Shown here: in pieces, positions 16,697 to 25,796 of the stretch
Position numbering within the stretch: the stretch's first letter is position 1
Layout: each line of letters begins with the position of its first letter
From: Sphingobacterium deserti
GTDB taxonomy: Bacteria; Bacteroidota; Bacteroidia; Sphingobacteriales; Sphingobacteriaceae
Assembly: GCF_000757725.1 (NCBI RefSeq)
Contig: NZ_JJMU01000002.1
Coordinates: forward strand, 62,001-126,000
DNA length: 64,000 nt
Direction: 5' to 3'
Notes under the pieces: model-generated
Told to the model about the DNA's origin: nothing
Database searches by the model: none
Seen by the model: only the letters and a program-made list of their open reading frames with translations
Translations under genes and position numbers: made by a program

Positions 16697-18970
16697 ATGA
16701 AGAACTTAAAACGCAGTATTTTATACGCTTCAATTTTACTAAGCTTTTCAGTGCTGATTTATTGGATTACATCCCAGGGAAGTATGCTAGAGTCCAACCC
16801 TCGCGTCATGTTAGAAACAGCAGATAAGATGGCGTGGCAAGAACTCTTATCAAATGTACAACTCAATCAAGCCCAGCCGCTAGCGATCTTGTTAGTGCAA
16901 ATAATTGTTATTCTTTTGGTTGCCCGCTTCTTCGGCTGGTTGTGCAAAAAGATAAGACAGCCAACAGTCATTGGCGAAATAATAGGCGGCATTATCTTGG
17001 GACCATCCTTTTTAAATCTGTACTTTCCAACAACTGCCGCTACACTTTTTCCTCCGCATTCGCTAAACAATCTGGAGCTATTAAGTCAAGTTGGGCTACT
17101 ATTTTTCATGTTTATAATCGGCATGCAGCTCGAATTGACCGTTTTGCGACGTAAAGTCCATAGCGCATTCGTCATTAGCCATGCCAGTATAATATTTCCT
17201 TTTGCACTGGGTGTATGTTTAGCCTATTACATCTATGAATATTTAGCGCCATCGGGGATCGATTTTGTATCCTTCGCTCTTTTTATAGGTATATCGATGA
17301 GCATTACTGCGTTTCCGGTCTTGGCGCGAATTGTACACGAACGGAATCTTCACAAGACGAAGCTAGGCGCTCTCGTTATTACCTGTGCTGCCGTAGATGA
17401 TGTCACCACTTGGTGCGTATTAGCTACTGTAATTGCTGTTGCCAAAGCCGGAAGTTTTTTAAGTGCGGTCTACATCATCGTCTTGGCTGTAGCCTTCGTG
17501 CTCTTTATGGTGAAGCTCGTCAAGCCTTTCCTAACCCGCATTGGCGACATGTATGTATCCAGAGAGCACCTGTCCAAATCCGTAGTTGCCATCTTTTTTC
17601 TAACCCTAATCATATGCGCCTATCTTAGCGAAGTCATCGGTATACATGCGCTATTTGGAGCGTTTATGGCCGGCGCGATCATGCCGGAAAATAAACGCTT
17701 TAGAAACATCTTTAGCGAAAAAATCGAAGATATAGCCTTGGTTCTTTTGCTCCCGTTGTTCTTTGTTTACACTGGCCTTCGAACGCAGATCAGCCTCTTA
17801 AATGATGTCTATTTATGGCAAGTGACTTTTTTAATTATTCTTATAGCAGTCGTTGGGAAATTTATGGGGAGCACCCTGGCGGCAAGACTTGTAGGCCAAA
17901 ACTGGAAAGACAGTTTAACGATCGGCGCGTTGATGAATACACGAGGCTTGATGGAGCTTGTCGTTTTAAACATCGGTTACGACCTAGGCATATTAACGGT
18001 AGAAATCTTCACCATGATGGTTATTATGGCGCTGGTAACGACATTGATGACCGCCCCAACCTTGGATCTCATCGAACACTTATTTAAAAACAAGCGTTCG
18101 AACATTCCAATAGAGGTAAGCCGGTTTGGAAAATATAATATTCTCCTGGCATTCAGCCACCCGCAACACAGCACCAGCCTTTTACGACTAGCACATAGTC
18201 TTATAAAGAAATTGAATCGCAGCACATCTATCACCGCCTTACACCTTACGGCCAGCAACGATCTGCACCTTTACAATGCCGCGCAATATGAAGCAGATTG
18301 CTTTGCCCCTATAAAGCATGAAGCGAAACAGATCGAACAAGAAATGGCTACGATTTTTAAAGCGTCAAACAATATTGAGCGTGACATTACACAAATAGCC
18401 AATTCAAATGATTATGACCTCCTTCTGATTGGCGCTGGGAAATCAATTTTTGAAGGTAGCGCACTCGGTAAAATCTTTGCCATCACTGACCGTATTATCG
18501 ATCCTGAAAAAATTATCCAACATGTTAGAGAGAAAGAAAATCCGCTTGAAAACCCTGTCTTTTCTGGAACCACGCAGCAACTATTGCATGGATCCCATAT
18601 TGCAGTAGGCGTATTTTTCAACAACAATTTCAAACAGGCTGATCGAATTTTGCTTCCAGTTTTCACTAATCATGACCTGAAGCTTATTCATTACGCTCAA
18701 AAGTTCATACATAATTCCAATGCGCAGATTGTCATTGTAGACACGCAAAAACTTATATCGCAAAGTATGGAAACGTTAGAATTAATTCGCGCTATCGAGC
18801 ATGTAGCTCCTAACCATATCAGCCGTCTGGAAAACACTGATTTTAATGAAGACCTGCTTGCGAATCAAGATTTAATAATTGTTAGTGCTGAAAGTTGGAA
18901 ATATTTCTTTGAAGCCAAAAAAAGATGGGTCAAAAATATACCATCTACGTTGCTCGTCCGGCATAGATAG
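16697..18970 (+). CDS. CPA2 (Kef-type) cation:proton antiporter with C-terminal stress-protein-like domains
   Basis: 757 residues. One extra N-terminal helix (~8-28) precedes the ~12-helix Na+/H+ exchanger domain (about residues 65-455), with recognisable stretches 'QPTVIGEIIGGIILGPSFL', 'SITAFPVLARIVHE', 'AAVDDVTTWCVLA' (the ion-binding acidic pair) and 'NTRGLMELVVLNIG'. Residues ~470-757 are soluble and resemble tandem universal-stress-protein folds ('NYDLLLIGAGKSIFEGS'-like region), a common cytoplasmic regulator in this family. It exchanges K+ or Na+ for protons at the inner membrane. The gene follows the two-component pair, which may regulate it. Confidence 0.92.
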   Translation: MKNLKRSILYASILLSFSVLIYWITSQGSMLESNPRVMLETADKMAWQELLSNVQLNQAQPLAILLVQIIVILLVARFFGWLCKKIRQPTVIGEIIGGIILGPSFLNLYFPTTAATLFPPHSLNNLELLSQVGLLFFMFIIGMQLELTVLRRKVHSAFVISHASIIFPFALGVCLAYYIYEYLAPSGIDFVSFALFIGISMSITAFPVLARIVHERNLHKTKLGALVITCAAVDDVTTWCVLATVIAVAKAGSFLSAVYIIVLAVAFVLFMVKLVKPFLTRIGDMYVSREHLSKSVVAIFFLTLIICAYLSEVIGIHALFGAFMAGAIMPENKRFRNIFSEKIEDIALVLLLPLFFVYTGLRTQISLLNDVYLWQVTFLIILIAVVGKFMGSTLAARLVGQNWKDSLTIGALMNTRGLMELVVLNIGYDLGILTVEIFTMMVIMALVTTLMTAPTLDLIEHLFKNKRSNIPIEVSRFGKYNILLAFSHPQHSTSLLRLAHSLIKKLNRSTSITALHLTASNDLHLYNAAQYEADCFAPIKHEAKQIEQEMATIFKASNNIERDITQIANSNDYDLLLIGAGKSIFEGSALGKIFAITDRIIDPEKIIQHVREKENPLENPVFSGTTQQLLHGSHIAVGVFFNNNFKQADRILLPVFTNHDLKLIHYAQKFIHNSNAQIVIVDTQKLISQSMETLELIRAIEHVAPNHISRLENTDFNEDLLANQDLIIVSAESWKYFFEAKKRWVKNIPSTLLVRHR

Positions 18971-19068
18971 CACAACCGCCCAATTCTTTTATCATATCGA
19001 AAATTTCATGCTCCATCGAGTTTTCCGCAAAATTTGGATGAGAAGAGCATGTTTGTCTGAATGACAGT

Positions 19069-19614
19069 TTATGAGAGCGAAGTTGTAAATGCGATTTCGT
19101 CCAGCAACAAGGGTAGTGCTTGCCTAAACCAGATCGTAAAAGTATCCGGCGAATTTGCAACCCACTGCAGCAATTCGTTAATATCTATCCATTGGTAGTC
19201 AGCCACTTCGACTGTATTAAAGTGCGGAATGCCGTCGAAAGTGCCACGGAAAACATGGTCAAACTCGTGTTCTATCAGTCCGTTCTCAACCTCGCCTTTA
19301 TATACGAACGAAAACACTTTTTCCAATTCGCAGTGTATTCCCATTTCATACTGCAGACGTTCGAGCGCGCTTTCCTTCAAATCGTCGCCAGGTTGAGGAT
19401 GCGAGCAACATGCGTTGGTCCATAAACCACCTCCATGATACTTATTCGATGCGCGTTGGTGAATCAACATTTCACCGTTCGCATTTAGGATAAAAATAGA
19501 GAATGCGCGATGCAGGCATCCGCGGCGATGGGCTTCCATCTTTGCCATTTGTCCCAGCGCAACGTCGCTTTCATTCACCAATATCACTTTATCACGTTCC
19601 ATATCGCTATTCAT
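19069..19614 (-). CDS. idi: Isopentenyl-diphosphate delta-isomerase, type I
   Basis: This is a 181-residue Nudix-fold protein. Catalytic features are in place: 'LWTNACCSHPQ' with Cys70 aligning with the catalytic cysteine of E. coli Idi, and 'LIEHEFDHVF' with Glu115/Glu117 at the metal and catalytic position. It interconverts isopentenyl and dimethylallyl diphosphate, the C5 units of carotenoids, quinones and undecaprenol. It overlaps the photolyase gene by 8 bases at the end of the carotenoid operon, which suggests a role in feeding that pathway. Confidence 0.95.
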   Translation of the reverse strand: MNSDMERDKVILVNESDVALGQMAKMEAHRRGCLHRAFSIFILNANGEMLIHQRASNKYHGGGLWTNACCSHPQPGDDLKESALERLQYEMGIHCELEKVFSFVYKGEVENGLIEHEFDHVFRGTFDGIPHFNTVEVADYQWIDINELLQWVANSPDTFTIWFRQALPLLLDEIAFTTSLS

Positions 19615-20914
19615 TTCTACCTTTATCCAACGCCCTCTTATAAGCTTTCAATGCTCGTTCACGCGCAAACTTATGATCCACTATCGGTTCTTTTTCCAAT
19701 GATTCAAAGTCTGGATTCCAGCGTTTAATGTACGCCAAATCTTTATCGAACTTTTTCGTTTGCTCCATCGGATTAAAGATACGGAAATAAGGCGCGGCGT
19801 CACAACCACAGCCTGCGGCCCATTGCCAGTTTCCATTATTTGATGATAATTCATAGTCTAAAAGCTTTTCCGCAAAATAAGCTTCCCCCCAGCGCCAGTC
19901 TATGAGAAGGTGCTTCGTCAGAAAGCTAGCTACCACCATGCGTACCCGATTGTGCATAAACCCCGTCTTGTTCAGCTCGTGCATGCCCGCATCAACCAAC
20001 GGATACCCCGTTCGTCCTTCGCACCATCTTGTAAATTCCTCTTCATTGTTTCGCCAATTGATATGCTCGTATGGTGCTTTAAAGCATTGCTTAACAACCT
20101 TCGGAAAATGATAAAGAATTTGCATAAAAAATTCACGCCAGATCAACTCTCCCAACCAAGTGGCATTATGCTTGATGCCAAAACGCACACATTCCCGTAT
20201 CGAGATCGTACCAAAGCGCAACGCAAGTCCTAAACGCGTCGTATGATCTTTGCCAGGATAGTCACGATGCTCACCGTAATCATCAATAACCTTGCTATCT
20301 AATCGCGGCTTAGTCCAATTGAATGATGTTTTTTTAAAACCAATATCAGACAAAGAAAGTATCTTCTTACTTTTAATTTTCGCAAGATTACTATATTTCA
20401 TAGTCTTTGCTTTATAGTCTTTGTCTTGTAATTTCTCCTTCCATTTACGGCTATATGGTGTGTACACGGTATACGGCGTGCCATCATTTTTCGTGATATC
20501 GTCAGCTTCAAAAATCACCTGATCTTTGCTGGTATGAAAATGCACTTCGTTATTCTCCAACCACTCGCCCACCTCCTTGTCTCGCTTTTTCGCGTAAGGT
20601 TCGTAGTCGTGGTTACAATAAACATCGCTGACGTCATACTCATCAAGAAGCTCTTTAAAGATCGCTAACGGCTCACCATGGTATACGCGAATATCGGAAT
20701 TATGTTCTTGCAGGTTTTCTTGCATATGCAGGAGAGCCTGATGTATGTAATCGACTCGTTTATCTTCTTTATTTTGCAGTTTGTCTAGTATGAGCGGATC
20801 AAAAATAAAGATCGGCATTACCGGGTGATCACCCTTCAGCGCAATGCTCAATCCGTTATTATCTGCAATTCGTAAATCTCGTCGAAACCAAAAAATAGAT
20901 ACCTTTTCTTTCAT
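19607..20914 (-). CDS. phrB: Deoxyribodipyrimidine photolyase (cryptochrome/photolyase family)
   Basis: 435 residues from the ATG at 20914 (an upstream in-frame start at 20947 adds 11 unlikely residues). The N-terminal antenna-binding Rossmann domain begins 'FWFRRDLRIADNNGL'. The C-terminal FAD-binding domain has 'HNRVRMVVASFLTKHLLIDW' and 'SNNGNWQWAAGCGCDAAPYF', the flavin/DNA-binding core of class I CPD photolyases. It repairs UV-induced pyrimidine dimers with blue light. Position between lycopene cyclase and idi, with an 8-base overlap to idi, places it in the carotenoid operon, a light-protection pairing known in other Bacteroidota. Confidence 0.94.
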   Translation of the reverse strand: MKEKVSIFWFRRDLRIADNNGLSIALKGDHPVMPIFIFDPLILDKLQNKEDKRVDYIHQALLHMQENLQEHNSDIRVYHGEPLAIFKELLDEYDVSDVYCNHDYEPYAKKRDKEVGEWLENNEVHFHTSKDQVIFEADDITKNDGTPYTVYTPYSRKWKEKLQDKDYKAKTMKYSNLAKIKSKKILSLSDIGFKKTSFNWTKPRLDSKVIDDYGEHRDYPGKDHTTRLGLALRFGTISIRECVRFGIKHNATWLGELIWREFFMQILYHFPKVVKQCFKAPYEHINWRNNEEEFTRWCEGRTGYPLVDAGMHELNKTGFMHNRVRMVVASFLTKHLLIDWRWGEAYFAEKLLDYELSSNNGNWQWAAGCGCDAAPYFRIFNPMEQTKKFDKDLAYIKRWNPDFESLEKEPIVDHKFARERALKAYKRALDKGRNE

Positions 20915-20996
20915 TTGATTGTTTACATTATGTTCAACCCCAAACAATTTTGAGGTGTCATACCCCAGTTCGTGAGCTTTCGTTGTATAGTTTTCT

Positions 20997-21743
20997 TTAA
21001 CTCCTGTTGGAAGTGATTTCTTTTAAGGGCAAATCCTTCGGCAGTTCACAATGCTCATCCGCGTCTTTTTTGAATAAGGTGAAGAGATAAATATTCCATA
21101 AAAACATACTGAACCCATATATAGCATCCTCAAACGGAACGGTAAGGACACGTATTCCCCAAAAATCTTTCGGGTTGTAATTCACTACGGCTTCTTCGAG
21201 ACCCGTGCCGGTTAATACTCCATTTACCAGAAAAAAGCCGATTAGTAACACCGCATAAACCGTTGAGGCTTCACCCATCCATTTTACTTTGGCAACGAAG
21301 CACAAATAGAGAAATGTAGCCGCTGTCATGAAAAACGTCACGGTAGGATAGATCATTCCCCATGATGCAATACCCATAATCAAGCAAAGCGCAATAGCGA
21401 TTATGGAGAATAATGATATGCTCGATGCTCTCCACGACAAATCATAAAATTTAGTGAGGCAGTAATAAGTAAATACGCAGGAGAACGGAATACAGATGAA
21501 AAAAAGAATTTCTTCGATCGGTAAGCCAAAGATCCGTATTCCCAGTAAGTATCGGTCATTAAACCACCATACGCCGTGCGCTGTAAACCATACATCCCAA
21601 GCGATAAAAGGAACAGCAACGATTAAAGCCCCTAGAATAAAGGCGCCGAAATGTCGATTAAATTTAATCTTTTTATGAAATGAAAAAATGAAGCAAATAA
21701 TAATAGTCAGAAAATTAATCAGCAAGTACGTGTAGGCTTCCAT
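20997..21743 (-). CDS. crtYcd: Lycopene beta-cyclase, fused heterodimeric type (CrtYc-CrtYd)
   Basis: This is a 248-residue integral membrane protein with about seven helices in two homologous halves. The first half carries 'WDVWFTAHGVWWFNDRYLLG' and the P-x-E-E motif 'GLPIEEILFF'. The second carries 'VLTVPFEDAIYGFSM', where the second acid is Asp. These are the catalytic acidic motifs of the CrtYcd/CarRP-type cyclase, unrelated to flavin-dependent CrtY. It closes both ends of lycopene to make beta-carotene. It is only 3 bases from crtZ, with no separate promoter seen. Confidence 0.92.
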   Translation of the reverse strand: MEAYTYLLINFLTIIICFIFSFHKKIKFNRHFGAFILGALIVAVPFIAWDVWFTAHGVWWFNDRYLLGIRIFGLPIEEILFFICIPFSCVFTYYCLTKFYDLSWRASSISLFSIIAIALCLIMGIASWGMIYPTVTFFMTAATFLYLCFVAKVKWMGEASTVYAVLLIGFFLVNGVLTGTGLEEAVVNYNPKDFWGIRVLTVPFEDAIYGFSMFLWNIYLFTLFKKDADEHCELPKDLPLKEITSNRS

Positions 21744-21746
21744 GCG

Positions 21747-22202
21747 CTATTTTTTATTGAAATACATTTTAAAATATTGAACAGGCACCCAAAGGAATCC
21801 AAAACATTCACCGTGGTGTTTGTCGACATGTTTGTGGTGCTGCTTGTGTGCACGGCGGATTGCCATCAGGTATGGATTTTTTGTTTTTTTAAGTATGGGA
21901 AGACGTTGATGAATAAAGATATCGTGCACAAAAAAGTATGCCATCCCATATAAGGCTATTCCTAAGCCAATGTAGAATGTGGTGTTATACCCTTGTAAAC
22001 TGCCCATATAAAGCAACGCAATTGCGGGAAGTGCAAATACAACAAAAAAATAATCATTTTTTTCGAGGCTTTTATCGTGACGCGGATCATGATGGTCGGC
22101 ATGCCACCGCCACATGAAACCATGCATCACATATTTGTGGACTACCCACGTAAAACCTTCCATAGCTATAAACACAGCTAAGACAATTAGCACATTAATC
22201 AT
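21747..22202 (-). CDS. crtZ: Beta-carotene hydroxylase
   Basis: This is a 151-residue membrane protein of the fatty-acid hydroxylase superfamily. The diiron histidine clusters are present: H22-x4-H27 ('HKYVMH'), H34/H37/H38 ('HADHH'), then 'HDIFIH' and 'HKQHHKHVDKHH' near the C-terminus. It adds 3-hydroxyls to beta-carotene, giving zeaxanthin through cryptoxanthin. It overlaps the upstream SRPBCC gene by 8 bases. No crtW ketolase is in the cluster, so zeaxanthin or a derivative is the expected end product of the genes seen here. Confidence 0.94.
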   Translation of the reverse strand: MINVLIVLAVFIAMEGFTWVVHKYVMHGFMWRWHADHHDPRHDKSLEKNDYFFVVFALPAIALLYMGSLQGYNTTFYIGLGIALYGMAYFFVHDIFIHQRLPILKKTKNPYLMAIRRAHKQHHKHVDKHHGECFGFLWVPVQYFKMYFNKK

Positions 22203-22674
22203 ACTTGGGATTATTTAAAATTTTTTCCAGCGTATCTTGACGGTAATCAAAAATCTCGCGGAGTTTCTTCTTAACAATTACCTTATGCGCCACCGCACCC
22301 AAAATGCCGAAAGGCATCGCGTATTGAACCGTATCTTTCACCCGTACACCGCCATCTTCCGCAAAAAACTCATGTTTATGTCGCCATAGTTTGTATGGCC
22401 CTTTCTCTTGATTATCAATAAAGCTAACGTGGGGCACAACTTCCATAATCCTTGTTTTCCACGATAGCCGTACACCCAATAATGGTGTTACATGATAATT
22501 GATAATCATGCCCTCATATATTTCGGGTTTATCAAACGTATCCAACACCTTAAAATTGAGTGTGTCTGGCGTTATGGTTGCCAGATTGTTCGGATCAGTA
22601 AAAAACGCCCAGGCTTCCTCGAGGTCGCATTTGAAAAATTGGGAGCGCTCTAATTTGTAAATCATAGTTGTCAC
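22195..22674 (-). CDS. SRPBCC (START-like) family protein in the carotenoid operon
   Basis: This 159-residue protein begins 'IYKLERSQFFKCDLEEAWAFFTDPNNLATITPD', the standard N-terminus of ligand-binding SRPBCC proteins, and has the central 'GPYKLWRHKHEF' and C-terminal 'AVAHKVIVKKKLREIFDYR'. The fold makes a hydrophobic pocket. The gene lies 8 bases after crtB and overlaps crtZ, so a role in binding or handing on a polyene intermediate is a reasonable inference, but no activity is known to me for this member. Confidence 0.85.
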   Translation of the reverse strand: MTTMIYKLERSQFFKCDLEEAWAFFTDPNNLATITPDTLNFKVLDTFDKPEIYEGMIINYHVTPLLGVRLSWKTRIMEVVPHVSFIDNQEKGPYKLWRHKHEFFAEDGGVRVKDTVQYAMPFGILGAVAHKVIVKKKLREIFDYRQDTLEKILNNPKYD

Positions 22675-22682
22675 CTTTCAAA

Positions 22683-23519
22683 TTAAAGAATAGCCATCTT
22701 ATACTGTACGTAGCTACTCATCATTAATGATATTTTGCGTCCATTCGGTATGCGGACACGTTCTTGCAAAATCCGTTGGGCGGGCGCAGCTTTAATCTTA
22801 CGAAAAAGAGATAAATAGTAACGATAGGCTAGATACACTCCAAACTTCGATGATGAAGGTAAGCGCTTAATACCAACAAGCGCTTCGCGGAATTCGCTTT
22901 CAATATCACATTCAATCGTTTCTTTTGTCGCATTGTCGAAGCAATGCATATCCACGTTCGGAAAATAAGTGCGCCCCAGCGAGCAGTAGTCGTCACGCAA
23001 ATCACGTAGAAAATTTACTTTCTGAAAAGCAGAGCCCAACTTCATAGCGAAAGGTTTAAGCTCTTCATATTTTTCCATATCGCCACCAACAAATACATGA
23101 AGACACATTAAGCCAACAACTTCCGCTGATCCTAAAATGTACTGCTTATATCGGGCATCGTTATAGTCTATCTTAAATAGATCCATCTCCATGCTGTTCA
23201 TAAAGCGGTCGACTAATTCACGCTGCAAACCGTAGCGATGGTAGGTTTCTTGAAAAGACTGCAAAATAGGGTTGACCGATATGCGATTTGCTAATGCATA
23301 ATCAAGTTCGTCCTTTAAGCGATTAAGCAACACTGCGCGATCGTATCCATGAAAACTGTCCACAATTTCATCTGCCAAGCGAACGAACCCATAAATGGCA
23401 TAAATTGCCGGGCGGATGGAAGCTTCCAGCGCTAGAATCCCCAACGAAAAACTCGTGCTGTATTTTTTTGTCGTTTCCTTACTGATATGGAAAGCAAGTT
23501 CATCAAACAATTTTTTCAT
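22683..23519 (-). CDS. crtB: Phytoene synthase
   Basis: This is a 278-residue all-helical trans-prenyltransferase. Both aspartate-rich motifs that hold Mg-diphosphate are present: D50-E-I-V-D54 ('LADEIVDSF') and 'LRDLRDDYCSLGRTYFP' near residues 170-186. It condenses two geranylgeranyl diphosphates to phytoene, the first committed carotenoid step. It overlaps the 3' end of crtI by 17 bases, indicating coupled translation. Confidence 0.95.
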   Translation of the reverse strand: MKKLFDELAFHISKETTKKYSTSFSLGILALEASIRPAIYAIYGFVRLADEIVDSFHGYDRAVLLNRLKDELDYALANRISVNPILQSFQETYHRYGLQRELVDRFMNSMEMDLFKIDYNDARYKQYILGSAEVVGLMCLHVFVGGDMEKYEELKPFAMKLGSAFQKVNFLRDLRDDYCSLGRTYFPNVDMHCFDNATKETIECDIESEFREALVGIKRLPSSSKFGVYLAYRYYLSLFRKIKAAPAQRILQERVRIPNGRKISLMMSSYVQYKMAIL

Positions 23520-24999
23520 AACGTAGATCTTTATTTTTTATAATTTCTTGGGCGATAATCTTCCCGGATATGATAGCGGGGGGAACTCCGGGCCCCGGCA
23601 CAGTCAGTTGTCCTGTATAAAATAGGTTATCCACCTTCTTATTTCGGACAGCTGGCTTCCATACCGCAGTCTGTCTTAACGTATTGGCGAGGCCGTAAGC
23701 ATTCCCTTGGTAGGCATTGTAATCCTGCATAAAATCTCTTACGCAATAGCTTTTTTTGTATATAATATCATCTCGTAATCCAGTTTGTCCCGTGTGTCTC
23801 TCCAATCGTTCAATCATCTCATTAAAGTATTGCTCACGGATTTCATCATTGTCGTCCAAACCCGTAGCGATTGGCATCAATAGAAATACATTTTCGCAAC
23901 CTTCAGGCGCCACATCTTTATCTGTTTTTGACGGACAGCAAGCGTAAAACAACGGGCTTTCCGGCCATTTCTTGTCTGTATAAATAGCATGCACGTGGCC
24001 ATCGAGCTCATTTTCGAAAAATAGCGTATGATGCTTAAGACCATCGATTTTTCTTTTAAAACCTAAATAAAATATAAGGCAGGAGGGCGCAAAAGTTTTT
24101 CTTTCCCAATAGTCCATGGAATAGTTTCGTGCATCAGCGGGCAATAATGATTCCACATGTTGATAGTCTGCCGACCCGACCACAACGTCACATGTAATCG
24201 TTTCCTCGTCCAGCTGTATTCCAATAGCGTGCGAGCCTTCCAACAAGACGCGACGTACAGCTTGTCCAACATGAAAGCGCACGCCCATGCTAGCAGCTAC
24301 TTTCGCCATCGCTTCTACCACCTGCACGAATCCGCCCGCTGGATACCAAGTCCCTAAGCCATAACCTCCATAGTTCATTAAACTATACATGGCAGGAATG
24401 TCCTTTGGTGCAGCACCTAAAAATATGACCGGAAATTCCATCAACGCAACAAGTTTCGGATCTGTGAAGTATTGCCGCACATATTTCCGGAAATCAGTCA
24501 ATAGATTAAGCCTCAGGGCACTCTTTGCTATTTTCGGACTAACAAACTCCCACCAAGAATGGCAAGGTTTATTAACGAAATCTTTCATACCCACTTCATA
24601 TTTATAGCGTGCCGCTTCCATGAATTTATCAAAACGCGAACCTGCACTTTCTTCTATATCTTCAAAAAGCTGCCGCAGCTCCTGCATACCTGCCGGCACG
24701 CAAACACTTTCTTTGTCGAAAACCATTTCAAACTGCGGATTCAACGATGTTAGCTCGTAAAAATCAGACACCTCATGATCAAAATCGCGAAAGAAATCGC
24801 CAATCACATCCGGCATCCAATACCAGCTAGGCCCCATGTCAAATCGAAATCCTTCTTTCGTTTCGAATTGCCGCGCCCTGCCACCTATCGTTTCATTCTT
24901 TTCATAAACATCTACATCGTAACCTGCCGCTGCCAGATAGCATGCTGCTGATAAACCAGAAAATCCAGACCCTATAATAGCGACCTTACCTTGCATCAT
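23503..24999 (-). CDS. crtI: Phytoene desaturase (CrtI type)
   Basis: This 498-residue flavoprotein has the N-terminal FAD-binding motif 'VAIIGSGFSGLSAACYLA', then 'NETIGGRARQF' and 'FDMGPSWYWMPDV'. The C-terminal signature 'LFYTGQLTVPGPGVPPAIISG' is the bacterial phytoene dehydrogenase motif. It introduces double bonds into phytoene to give lycopene at the inner membrane. It starts immediately after the marR stop region (adjacent bases 24999/25000) and overlaps crtB. Confidence 0.95.
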   Translation of the reverse strand: MMQGKVAIIGSGFSGLSAACYLAAAGYDVDVYEKNETIGGRARQFETKEGFRFDMGPSWYWMPDVIGDFFRDFDHEVSDFYELTSLNPQFEMVFDKESVCVPAGMQELRQLFEDIEESAGSRFDKFMEAARYKYEVGMKDFVNKPCHSWWEFVSPKIAKSALRLNLLTDFRKYVRQYFTDPKLVALMEFPVIFLGAAPKDIPAMYSLMNYGGYGLGTWYPAGGFVQVVEAMAKVAASMGVRFHVGQAVRRVLLEGSHAIGIQLDEETITCDVVVGSADYQHVESLLPADARNYSMDYWERKTFAPSCLIFYLGFKRKIDGLKHHTLFFENELDGHVHAIYTDKKWPESPLFYACCPSKTDKDVAPEGCENVFLLMPIATGLDDNDEIREQYFNEMIERLERHTGQTGLRDDIIYKKSYCVRDFMQDYNAYQGNAYGLANTLRQTAVWKPAVRNKKVDNLFYTGQLTVPGPGVPPAIISGKIIAQEIIKNKDLRYEKIV

Positions 25000-25689
25000 T
25001 TAATTTTTAAGCGTTAAATAGTCTTGTAAGACCGTGTCTAATAAATCCATCGAATCTTTCTTTGATTCAAAAATTGGTTTATGGAAATTATCCAATTTGT
25101 GTAAAAGGCTAATAAGTTGAAGCTTTTCCTGGTGTGATAAATTTCCTGCTACAATTTGGGTCGCCTGTCTTATTTTAGGCATTTGTGCATCCAAAACGCG
25201 AAGACCCGTATCTGTCAAGGTTATGATCTTGCTTCGTTTATCCGTTGAAGAAGTGCGCTGCTCCACCCACCCCTGCTGCAGCAATCTGCTAATTATTTGC
25301 ATGCCTACAGGCTTTTCCTGTATATTGAGCTTGATTAATTCCATTTTCGTCATGGCACCAAACGCCCGTAAATTGATGAGGTATATAAATTCCTCTTGTG
25401 TAGAGAATAATGATCCCTGTATTGCCGCTTTGGAATACATCTTAGCATACCTATTTAAATGTACAAATAGGGTATTGATTACGCTATCTGCCGAGCGCCC
25501 CTGCCCCTTACCTGCCCAATCTGGTTCAGGCTCCACAACTTTTTCATGCCCAACCTTTACGGCTAACCACAACTTAAATTCATCAATATTTACTGGGGAA
25601 CCAACTGTGGATGCGTCTTGCTCGAATTCTTCAAGAAGATCAACCATGTCTTTAAACAAACGATATCTCATAGCAAACAATAAGTACAT
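25000..25689 (-). CDS. MarR-family regulator heading the carotenoid operon
   Basis: This is a 229-residue protein. The winged-helix MarR core spans about residues 95-190: 'INLRAFGAMTKMELIKLNIQEKPVGMQIISRLLQQGWVE', with the wing 'RTSSTDKRSKIITLTDTG'. An unusual ~80-residue N-terminal part precedes it. It is the first gene of the operon and abuts crtI directly, so it probably controls pigment synthesis; whether as repressor or activator, and to what signal, cannot be read. No clear palindrome was found in the short region before its ATG. Confidence 0.87.
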   Translation of the reverse strand: MYLLFAMRYRLFKDMVDLLEEFEQDASTVGSPVNIDEFKLWLAVKVGHEKVVEPEPDWAGKGQGRSADSVINTLFVHLNRYAKMYSKAAIQGSLFSTQEEFIYLINLRAFGAMTKMELIKLNIQEKPVGMQIISRLLQQGWVEQRTSSTDKRSKIITLTDTGLRVLDAQMPKIRQATQIVAGNLSHQEKLQLISLLHKLDNFHKPIFESKKDSMDLLDTVLQDYLTLKN

Positions 25690-25732
25690 GAATAACCATC
25701 ATTCAGATAAAATAGTTCATTAATATACTAAT

Positions 25733-25766
25733 AAAAAAATCCCTGTATATTTTCCAATACAGGGAT
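25733..25766 (-). terminator. Rho-independent terminator after the FAS1 gene
   Basis: On the minus strand ATCCCTGTAT (25766-25757) pairs perfectly with ATACAGGGAT (25748-25739), followed by a run of T (25739-25733). It lies between the FAS1 gene stop and the marR start and ends the FAS1 transcript. Confidence 0.88.
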
Positions 25767-25796
25767 CTTAAAGAATTACTATTTGTTTGTTGAAAG

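Noticed and set aside
19008..19053. CATGCTC ... GAGCATG as terminator of the carotenoid operon
   Set aside because: Only 7 bp with a loop of over 30 bases and no T-run; too weak to call.
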